Part shown: piece after piece, positions 8,569 to 14,756 of the stretch
Layout: every line of letters begins with the position of its first letter
How positions within the stretch are numbered: position 1 is the stretch's first letter
DNA from: an uncultured bacterium
GTDB taxonomy: Bacteria; Bacillota; Clostridia; Oscillospirales; Ruminococcaceae
Assembly (NCBI GenBank): GCA_905214345.1
Contig: CAJMLV010000028.1
Span: 1-36,648, forward strand
Length of the DNA: 36,648 bases
Direction: 5' to 3'
Position numbers and translations under genes: made by a program
The notes under the pieces: generated by a model
What the model was told of the DNA's origin: nothing
The model's input: only the letters and a program-made list of their open reading frames with translations
Databases searched by the model: none

Positions 8569-9099
8569 TTACTTGGTGGGCGCGGGGGACATGAACATCA
8601 TCATGCTGCGGCCTTCCAGCTTGGGCTGCTTGTCAACAACGCCCTTGCCTTCCAGCTGCTCCGCGAAGCGACGATGCACGTCAAGACCCAGGTTGGTGTG
8701 CGCCATCTCACGGCCGCGGAACCGGATGGAGACCTTCAGCTTGTGGCCCTGGGCCAGGAACTTGGCCGCCTGGTTGACCTTGGTGTTGAAGTCGTTGGTG
8801 TCGATGTTCAGAGACAGACGGATCTCCTTGACTTCCACGACCTTCTGGTTCTTCTTGGCTTCCTTTTCGCGCTTCTGCATTTCAAAGCGGTACTTGCCGT
8901 AGTCCAGGATCTTGCAAACCGGGGGCTTAGCCTGGGGAGCCACCTTGACCAGGTCCAGATCCTGGTCCATGGCCATGCGCAGCGCGTCACGGGGGGACAT
9001 GATGCCCATCTGGGAGCCGTCGGCTCCGATCAGGCGGATCTCCTTGTCACGAATGCGCTCGTTGATTTCCAGTTCCTTGGTAGTGTTGCTGCTGGCGAT
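8569..9099 (-). CDS. infC: Translation initiation factor IF-3 (non-AUG start)
   Basis: About 176 residues. IF-3 binds the 30S subunit, prevents premature 50S joining and rejects non-canonical start codons. The protein reads ELEINERIRDKEIRLIG at the N-terminus, with PPVCKILDYGKYRFEMQKREKEAKK mid-protein and a C-terminal domain with IRFRGREMAH. No ATG lies at the family start. The best start is an ATC at 9097-9099, nine bases after a perfect GGAGG (GGAGGTG). An ATT at 9103-9105 is only three bases from it. Rare AUU/AUC starts are known for infC and allow IF-3 to repress its own translation. The open frame extends 32 codons further upstream into the leader but is not IF-3-like. Confidence 0.93.
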   Translation of the reverse strand: MASSNTTKELEINERIRDKEIRLIGADGSQMGIMSPRDALRMAMDQDLDLVKVAPQAKPPVCKILDYGKYRFEMQKREKEAKKNQKVVEVKEIRLSLNIDTNDFNTKVNQAAKFLAQGHKLKVSIRFRGREMAHTNLGLDVHRRFAEQLEGKGVVDKQPKLEGRSMMMFMSPAPTK

Positions 9100-9285
9100 T
9101 GGAATACACCTCCCATACAAAACGTAAAGTGGATAACAAAAGCGGCTGCCGTAAAAAGCAGCCGCCGAACAGACCATACATGCCAAAGCCGGCACACAGT
9201 GCCTTGCTTTGCAAAGTGATGACCCGGAGCCTTTGCGGCCCGCAAGGTGAACGACGGCATTTAGCCGGACGCTGCTTTTTTTACA
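9100..9285 (-). promoter_or_regulatory. infC operon leader (possible L20-type leader)
   Basis: About 185 nt lie between the inferred transcription start and the infC start. The stretch holds several possible stem-loops, including one at 9228-9245 (CCTTGCGG/CCGCAAAGG) and the attenuator-like hairpin listed separately. Leaders of this operon in Firmicutes are bound by L20. The location fits, but I did not match the consensus base by base. Confidence 0.5.
9138..9165 (-). terminator. Attenuator-like hairpin in the infC leader
   Basis: A perfect 8-bp stem (9158-9165 with 9142-9149, GCGGCTGC/GCAGCCGC) with an 8-base loop is followed on the minus strand by TTTTGTT. It lies about 40 bases upstream of the infC start. 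It could act as a conditional terminator responding to L20 or IF-3 levels (inference). Confidence 0.6.
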
Positions 9286-9291
9286 GACGTT

Positions 9292-9320
9292 ATCTTACCA
9301 CAGCCATCCCGCGTTGTCAA
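9292..9320 (-). promoter_or_regulatory. Promoter of infC-rpmI-rplT
   Basis: A perfect -35 TTGACA (9320-9315), a 17-bp spacer and a -10 TAAGAT (9297-9292) on the minus strand. It is one of the strongest sigma-A-type promoters in the window, with transcription expected near 9285. Confidence 0.88.
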
Positions 9321-9390
9321 GCACTTTTTCGGTCCTTGCAGGCCCCGGATGGATTTTTGCTGTTATTTTTTCTTTTTTGGGCAAACATCT

Positions 9391-9418
9391 TTTAACCCGC
9401 ACCCAAATATGCTATTAT
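9391..9418 (+). promoter_or_regulatory. Weak candidate promoter of the ddl operon
   Basis: A -10 like TATTAT at 9413-9418 (in an AT-rich TATTATTATAAG run) with a poor -35 TTTAAC 16 bp upstream. The intergenic region is divergent with infC, so a promoter is needed here. The exact element is uncertain. Confidence 0.4.
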
Positions 9419-9468
9419 TATAAGCTGTAAACTTATGCGTTTCAATACATGAGGGGATGTAATCTGCT

Positions 9469-10584
9469 ATGGTTGAAAATAAATCCATCCGCCTGGCGTT
9501 GTTCTTCGGCGGTGTTTCCAGTGAACATGAGGTCAGCTGCGTGTCCGCGGCGGCCTGGCTGCGGGCTTTGGGCCAGTCCCCCTGCGCCGGCCGCTATGAT
9601 GTGACGGCGGTGGGCATCACCAAGGAAGGCCGCTGGCTGCGCTATACCGGTCCTGCGGACCGTGTGGCCGACGGCAGCTGGCAGGCGGACACCGCCCGCT
9701 GCGCGCCCTGCCTGCTCAGCCCCGACCGCACCGCCCGCGCCCTGCTGGTGCAGGAGGACGGCGTCTGGAAGGCACAGCCGGTGGACGCGGCGGTGCCGGT
9801 GCTTCACGGCAAGAACGGCGAGGACGGCACCATTCAGGGGCTGTTTGAGCTGGCGGGCCTGCCCTATGTGGGCTGCGGCGTGCTGGCCAGCGCTGTCTGC
9901 ATGGACAAAGCGGTGGCCAACACCCTGATGGATGCCGCCGGGGTGCCCCACTGCGCCTGGTGCTTTGCCCTGCGCGCCGATGTGGAAGCCGACGCCGACA
10001 AGGTGCTGGACATGGTGGAGGCCAAGCTGCCCTACCCCATCTTCGTCAAACCGGCCAACGCCGGGTCCAGCGTGGGCATCTCCAAGGCCCGGGACCGCGC
10101 CGAACTGCGCAAGGCGGTGGACGTGGCCCTGGCGGAGGATGACAAGGTGGTCTTTGAGGAGTTCATCGAGGGCCAGGAGGTGGAGTGCGCCGCCATCGGC
10201 AACCCCGACGCCCCCGACACCGTCTTTGCCACCCATCCCGGCGAGATCCTGGCCGGGGCGGAGTTCTACACCTACGACGACAAGTACAAGAACGGCGTTT
10301 CTCAGGTGCTGATCCCCGCCCGTCTGGATGCGGCCAAACTGGATGAAGTGCAGGCTCTGGCCCGCCGGGCCTACCTGGCCCTGGGCTGCGCCGGGCTGTC
10401 CCGCTGCGATTTCTTTGTGCAGAAGGGCACCGGCCGGGTGCTGTGCAATGAGCTGAACACCTTCCCCGGGTTCACCGCCATCAGCATGTATCCCAAACTG
10501 ATGGAGCAGGAAGGTCTGAGTTTTTCGGCACTGGCTGACCGGCTGATCCAGCTGGCACTGACCAAACGGAAGGGAGCCTATTGA
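9469..10584 (+). CDS. ddl: D-alanine--D-alanine ligase
   Basis: A 371-residue ATP-grasp ligase that joins two D-alanines for the peptidoglycan stem peptide. The N-terminal LALFFGGVSSEHEVSC is diagnostic. It also has VLHGKNGEDGTIQGLFEL and VKPANAGSSVGISK (ATP-grasp). The omega-loop region FYTYDDKY retains the Tyr associated with D-Ala-D-Ala rather than D-Ala-D-Lac activity. The metal-binding ELNTFPGFT lies near the end. The ATG is preceded by GAGGGG at a rather long distance of 12 bp. The gene is followed without a gap by murI. Confidence 0.96.
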   Translation: MVENKSIRLALFFGGVSSEHEVSCVSAAAWLRALGQSPCAGRYDVTAVGITKEGRWLRYTGPADRVADGSWQADTARCAPCLLSPDRTARALLVQEDGVWKAQPVDAAVPVLHGKNGEDGTIQGLFELAGLPYVGCGVLASAVCMDKAVANTLMDAAGVPHCAWCFALRADVEADADKVLDMVEAKLPYPIFVKPANAGSSVGISKARDRAELRKAVDVALAEDDKVVFEEFIEGQEVECAAIGNPDAPDTVFATHPGEILAGAEFYTYDDKYKNGVSQVLIPARLDAAKLDEVQALARRAYLALGCAGLSRCDFFVQKGTGRVLCNELNTFPGFTAISMYPKLMEQEGLSFSALADRLIQLALTKRKGAY

Positions 10585-11399
10585 TGGATACAAGGCCCAT
10601 CGGTGTGTTTGACAGCGGCCTGGGCGGTCTGACCGCCGTGCGCCAGCTGCGCCGGGTTCTGCCCGGGGAGGACATCGTCTATTTCGGCGATACCGGCCGG
10701 GTGCCCTACGGCAGCCGCGGCCGCCAGACCATCCTGCAGTATTCCCGCCAGGACATCCGGTTTCTGCTGAGCCAGAACGTGAAGTTCCTGATGGCGGCTT
10801 GCGGCACCGTTTCCTCCACCTATCCTTCGGATGAAGCTTCCCGCCTGCCGGTGCCCTACACCGGGGTGGTGGGGGCCGCCGCCCGCAAAGCCGCCGCCCT
10901 GACCCGCAACCGCAAAGTGGGGGTCATCGGTACGGCGGCCACCATCCGCAGCGGGTCCTATGCGGCGCTGCTGAAAGATCTGGTGCCGGACATTGAGATC
11001 ACGGCCAAGGCCTGCCCGCTCTTTGTGCCCCTGGTGGAAAGCGGCCATGTGACCGACGGCGACCCGGTGACCACCCTGGTCATTGAGCAATATCTCACCG
11101 AACTGCGGGACGCCGGGGTGGACACCCTGATCCTGGGCTGCACCCATTATCCCCTGCTGAAAAAGATGATCGGGGATTTCATGGGGGAGGACGTGGCCCT
11201 CATCGACCCGGGCAAGGTCACGGCCATCGAGACCGCCGCCGCCCTGGAGGACCTGGGCCTGACCAGCGGCCGCAAGACCGGCGGGCAGGTGCGCTACTAT
11301 GTGAGCGACACCCCCGAAGCCTTCCAGGAGCTGGAGACCCTGTTCCTGGGCGAATACGCCGGGGGTCCGGTGGAACAGATTGCCATCGAGACCTACTGA
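10584..11399 (+). CDS. murI: Glutamate racemase
   Basis: A 271-residue cofactor-independent racemase that supplies D-glutamate for peptidoglycan. It has IGVFDSGLGGLTAVRQL (Asp10/Ser11) and GDTGRVPYGSRG. The second catalytic cysteine is Cys186 in GCTHYPLL. The first catalytic cysteine, Cys73, sits in ACGTVSS, where the usual motif is ACNTAS. The start ATG overlaps the ddl stop (TGATG) with AGGGAG seven bases upstream. A TTG one codon earlier is less likely. Coupling with ddl places two D-amino-acid steps of wall synthesis in one transcript. Confidence 0.94.
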   Translation: MDTRPIGVFDSGLGGLTAVRQLRRVLPGEDIVYFGDTGRVPYGSRGRQTILQYSRQDIRFLLSQNVKFLMAACGTVSSTYPSDEASRLPVPYTGVVGAAARKAAALTRNRKVGVIGTAATIRSGSYAALLKDLVPDIEITAKACPLFVPLVESGHVTDGDPVTTLVIEQYLTELRDAGVDTLILGCTHYPLLKKMIGDFMGEDVALIDPGKVTAIETAAALEDLGLTSGRKTGGQVRYYVSDTPEAFQELETLFLGEYAGGPVEQIAIETY

Positions 11400-11440
11400 A
11401 CCAAACCCACATATAATATAGTAAGGACACGGAAAACATC

Positions 11441-11887
11441 ATGCAGGACAATTACCTGATCACCATACGCGGCACCATGCAGCAGAACGGCGAAGAGGAC
11501 AGTGTGGAGCTGATGACCCGGGGCAAGTTCACCCAGCGCGGTTCCGCCTTCTACATTGTTTATGAAGAGACCGAAGCCACCGGATATGCCGGATGCACCA
11601 CCACCGTCAAGGCCAGCCTGGACGGGCAGCAGGTGGTGATGACCCGCTTCGGCAAGGTGCCCAGCCAGCTGGTCATCGAAAAGGGCATCCGCCACATCTG
11701 CCACTATGAGACGGGCTACGGTTCCATCTCTCTGGGGGTAGCGGCGGACGTCATCGAGCACGACCTGGCCGAAACCGGCGGACGGCTGAAGTTCAGCTAC
11801 ACCCTGGATTCCGGCGGCGAGAATTTCATCAGCCGCAATCTGGTGGACATCACGGTGGAACAGCTGCCCACCGAAGTGGAAGAATAA
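11441..11887 (+). CDS. DUF1934 family protein (YwiB-like)
   Basis: A 148-residue soluble protein with alternating beta-strand pattern and no signal or membrane segment. The DUF1934 pattern is recognisable: an N-terminal YLITIRGTMQQNGEEDSVELMTRGKF strand pair, FGKVPSQLVIEKG, and a C-terminal GRLKFSYTLD segment before NLVDITV. The fold is expected to be a small calycin-like beta barrel. The function is unknown. Genes of this family commonly precede argS in Firmicutes, as here (47 bp). The ribosome site is modest (AAGGA, 13 bp upstream). Confidence 0.85.
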   Translation: MQDNYLITIRGTMQQNGEEDSVELMTRGKFTQRGSAFYIVYEETEATGYAGCTTTVKASLDGQQVVMTRFGKVPSQLVIEKGIRHICHYETGYGSISLGVAADVIEHDLAETGGRLKFSYTLDSGGENFISRNLVDITVEQLPTEVEE

Positions 11888-11934
11888 GCACCATCCCTTT
11901 TGGGGATTTTTGAGTGAAAACGGAGGTTTCAAAC

Positions 11935-13692
11935 ATGAATTACAAACACTACAACCCCCGCCAGGCCGCTCTGGATGCGGCCCGCGGCCTGCTGCTGAAC
12001 GCCGCCGAAGCCGCCATGGAAAGCGGCGCTCTGCCCCGGGCGGAACTGCCTGCCTTTATCGTGGAGATCCCCGCGGACGTGAAGAACGGCGACGTGGCCA
12101 GCAACCTGGCCATGGCCGGCGCCCGGGCGTTCCGCAAGGCCCCCCGGCAGATCGCCGAGGCCATTGTGGGCTGCCTGGACCTGAACGGCAGCGCCTTTGA
12201 CCGGGCGGAGATCGCCGGTCCCGGCTTCATCAACCTGTACCTGGGCACCGGCTGGTTCACCGACGTGGTCCGTGCCGCCTGCTCCGAAGAAGAATACGGC
12301 CGCACCGACGTTGGCGCCGGCAAGAAGTACAACGTGGAGTTCGTTTCCGCCAACCCCACCGGCCCCATGCACATGGGCAACGCCCGCGGCGGTGCTCTGG
12401 GCGATTGCCTGGCCGCCTGCCTGGACTGGGCGGGCTACGACGTGACCCGTGAGTTCTACATCAACGACGCGGGCAACCAGATCCAGAAGTTCGGCAAGAG
12501 CCTGGCCATCCGCTACCTGCAGCTGTTCAAGGGCGAGGAAGCCTGCCCCCTGCCCCAGGAATGCTACCAGGGCGCCGACATCGTCGCCCATGCCAAGGAC
12601 TTCGCCGCCGAGCACGGCGATGCCTATGTGAACGCCGACTTTGAGGAACTGAAGCAGGCCATCACCGACTTTGCCCTGCCCAAGAACATCGCCGGGCTCA
12701 AGCGCGACCTGGGCAAGTACCGCATCGAGTACGACGTCTGGTTCCATGAAAGCAAGCTGCATGAATCCGGCGCGGTGCAGGCCGTGGTGGACAAGCTGCT
12801 GGCCTCCGGCGCCTGCTACAAGGCCGAGGACGGCGCCATCATGTACAAGAGCGCCCAGTATGCCGCCAAGTACGGCGTGGCCAACAAGAAGAAATCCACC
12901 GACGGCACCGAAGAGGAAGCCAAGGACGAGGTCCTGGTGCGCGCCAACGGCATTCCCACCTACTTTGCCGCCGACATCGCCTACCACTACGACAAGCTGG
13001 CCGTGCGCGGCTTTGACAAGGCCATCGACGTGTGGGGCGCCGACCACCACGGCCATGTGGCCCGCATGAAGGGTGCCATGGACGCCGTGGGCCTGGACGG
13101 CGACCGCCTGGACGTGGTGCTGATGCAGATGGTCAACCTGATGCGCGACGGCAAGCCCGTGCGTATGTCCAAGCGTACCGGCAAGGCCATCACCCTGACC
13201 GACCTGCTGGACGAGGTGCCCATCGATTCCGCCCGCTTCTTCTTCAACCAGCGGGAAAGCACCTCCACCCTGGACTTTGACCTGGACCTGGCCGTGCGCA
13301 ACGACAGCGAGAACCCCGTCTACTATGTGCAGTACGCCCACGCCCGCATCTGCTCCATCCTGAAGAAGCTGGAGAGCGAGGGCATCGCTTTCCGCGGCAT
13401 GGAAGCCGTGGATGCCGCCGTCCTCACCGACGCCAGCGAGCAGGCCCTGATCCGTCTGCTGGCGGCTTTCCCCGCCGAGATCGCGGCCGCTGCCGAAAAG
13501 TACGACCCGGCCCGCATCACCCGCTTTGTCATCGACCTGGCCAGCGCCTTCCACCGCTTCTACAACTCCTGCCGCATTCTGGGCACCGAGGACCAGGTCC
13601 AGCAGGGCCGCATTGCCCTGTGCCTGGCGGTGCGCGGTGTGATCCACAACGTGCTGACCATGTTCAAGATCAGCGCTCCCGAAAGCATGTGA
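11935..13692 (+). CDS. argS: Arginyl-tRNA synthetase
   Basis: A 585-residue class I synthetase that charges tRNA-Arg. It has an N-terminal Add-1 domain (about 1-110). The HIGH-type motif is HMGN at 146-149 within NPTGPMHMGNARGG. A KMSK-type motif VRMSKRTG is present. A C-terminal anticodon-binding DALR domain runs to the end, including YVQYAHARICSI and FHRFYNSCRI. The ATG at 11935 has GGAGG eight bases upstream. A GTG 21 bases earlier overlaps that site and was rejected. It is probably part of the transcript starting at ddl. Confidence 0.97.
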   Translation: MNYKHYNPRQAALDAARGLLLNAAEAAMESGALPRAELPAFIVEIPADVKNGDVASNLAMAGARAFRKAPRQIAEAIVGCLDLNGSAFDRAEIAGPGFINLYLGTGWFTDVVRAACSEEEYGRTDVGAGKKYNVEFVSANPTGPMHMGNARGGALGDCLAACLDWAGYDVTREFYINDAGNQIQKFGKSLAIRYLQLFKGEEACPLPQECYQGADIVAHAKDFAAEHGDAYVNADFEELKQAITDFALPKNIAGLKRDLGKYRIEYDVWFHESKLHESGAVQAVVDKLLASGACYKAEDGAIMYKSAQYAAKYGVANKKKSTDGTEEEAKDEVLVRANGIPTYFAADIAYHYDKLAVRGFDKAIDVWGADHHGHVARMKGAMDAVGLDGDRLDVVLMQMVNLMRDGKPVRMSKRTGKAITLTDLLDEVPIDSARFFFNQRESTSTLDFDLDLAVRNDSENPVYYVQYAHARICSILKKLESEGIAFRGMEAVDAAVLTDASEQALIRLLAAFPAEIAAAAEKYDPARITRFVIDLASAFHRFYNSCRILGTEDQVQQGRIALCLAVRGVIHNVLTMFKISAPESM

Positions 13693-13750
13693 ATCTTTCC
13701 GGCGGGTCCCTGCCGCCGGTGGATGTATAAAAGCGAAGGAGGCTTCCCCT

Positions 13751-14227
13751 ATGAAAACCTGTCCCCGCTGCGGCACTTCCTGTGCCGACAATGACCGCTT
13801 CTGCCCCAACTGCGGCCAGGCCGCCCCCAACACCGAGCAGGGTCCCCGCTATGAGCAGGCCCCGCCTCCGCCGTACAACGCCTACCAGCCCGGGTATCAG
13901 CGCCCCACCCGCAGCGTGGCGGTGGCCATTATCCTGAGCATCGTCACCTGCGGCATCTACGGCATTTACTGGCTGGTGGTGCTCAACGACGAGATCAACG
14001 CCCTGACCGGCGACACCACCGCCGCCAGCGGCATCGTGGTATTCCTGCTCAGCCTGGTGACCTGCGGCATCTACGGCATCTACTGGGCCTATGTGATGGG
14101 CCGCAAGGTGGCGTACCTGAACCGCACGGCGGACAGCGGCGTCATCAACCTGATCATTGCCCTGTTCGGGTTCCAGATCATCAATCTGGCCCTGTTCCAG
14201 GATGCCGTCAACCGTTACGCCGGCTAA
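13751..14227 (+). CDS. Zinc-ribbon DUF4234 membrane protein
   Basis: A 158-residue protein. The N-terminus is a cytosolic-type zinc ribbon with Cys4, Cys7, Cys18 and Cys21 (CPRCG...CPNCG). A Pro/Tyr-rich linker follows (about 25-52). Three hydrophobic segments lie at about 56-77, 93-112 and 131-150. The duplicated TCGIYGIYW motif at the first two membrane segments is typical of DUF4234. An AGGAGG ribosome site precedes the ATG by 8 bp. The function is unknown. It overlaps the next gene by 26 bp, so the two membrane proteins are likely made together. Confidence 0.85.
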   Translation: MKTCPRCGTSCADNDRFCPNCGQAAPNTEQGPRYEQAPPPPYNAYQPGYQRPTRSVAVAIILSIVTCGIYGIYWLVVLNDEINALTGDTTAASGIVVFLLSLVTCGIYGIYWAYVMGRKVAYLNRTADSGVINLIIALFGFQIINLALFQDAVNRYAG

Positions 14228-14573
14228 GCGCCGCAAACTGCGCACCCTGGCGCTGGTGTGCGGCGCGGGGGCGGTTTATGCGGTGTTTGCCGCCCGCTTC
14301 GGCGGGATTCCCTGCCCCATCCGATTTTTGACCGGCCTGAAATGCCCGGGATGTGGGGTGACTACCCTGTTCCTGTGCCTTCTGCGGGGGGATTGGGCGG
14401 GCGCTTTCGCAGCCAATCCCTTTCTGCTGGTCACTTCTCCGCTGCTGGCGGCGATCCTGTGGCGTTTCTGGTGGAAGGACACCCGCCCCGGCAAGGCCTG
14501 GCAGGTCACGGCGGTCGTGTACATCGCCGCCTTGCTGATCTGGGGCATTGCCCGCAATTTCTGCGGTCTATAA
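14202..14573 (+). CDS. DUF2752 family membrane protein
   Basis: A 123-residue hydrophobic protein. The DUF2752 core is clear: FGGIPCPIRFLTGLKCPGCG, with CPGCG at 48-52, followed by TTLFLCLLRGDWAGAFAANP. Membrane segments lie at about 14-32, 52-60 with 68-88, and 102-118. The ATG at 14202 lies inside the end of the DUF4234 gene and has only a weak ribosome site, so it may rely on translational coupling. The true start could be a few codons further in. The function is unknown. It is the last gene before the terminator and the noncoding 1.4-kb region. Confidence 0.75.
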   Translation: MPSTVTPAKRRKLRTLALVCGAGAVYAVFAARFGGIPCPIRFLTGLKCPGCGVTTLFLCLLRGDWAGAFAANPFLLVTSPLLAAILWRFWWKDTRPGKAWQVTAVVYIAALLIWGIARNFCGL

Positions 14574-14576
14574 AAG

Positions 14577-14624
14577 AAAAAAACGGGATGCAGACCCTTG
14601 TTTGGGGGCCTGCATCCCGTTTTT
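14577..14624. terminator. Bidirectional terminator after the ddl-DUF2752 operon
   Basis: A 13-bp perfect stem (14581-14593 with 14610-14622, AAACGGGATGCAG and its complement) with a 16-base loop. T residues follow on the plus strand and A residues precede it, so it can work in both directions. Confidence 0.88.
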
Positions 14625-14721
14625 AGGTGCACCGAACATATTTATTATACCACATCCGTCAATGCAATATCCATCCATAACATGAACAAATATTCCATTT
14701 TAGCTTTGGCGCTTCTGCGAA

Positions 14722-14750
14722 TGGACGGGATGGGCCCCCTGTGATATAGT
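14722..14750 (+). promoter_or_regulatory. Promoter of the large noncoding RNA
   Basis: A -35 TGGACG (14722-14727), exactly 17 bp of spacer and a -10 TATAGT (14745-14750). Transcription is expected near 14757. The -10 sits in the centre of a perfect inverted repeat, CTGTGA (14739-14744), 10 bp, TCACAG (14755-14760), which could be an operator. Confidence 0.75.
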
Positions 14751-14756
14751 ATAGTC

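Noticed and set aside
11408..11416. A TATAAT-like -10 before the DUF1934 gene
   Set aside because: No -35 lies at an acceptable distance and the gene is only 41 bp after murI, so co-transcription is more likely.
11929..13833. A 634-codon open frame antisense to argS
   Set aside because: Shadow of argS; composition is repetitive Gly/Val/His and it lacks a ribosome site.
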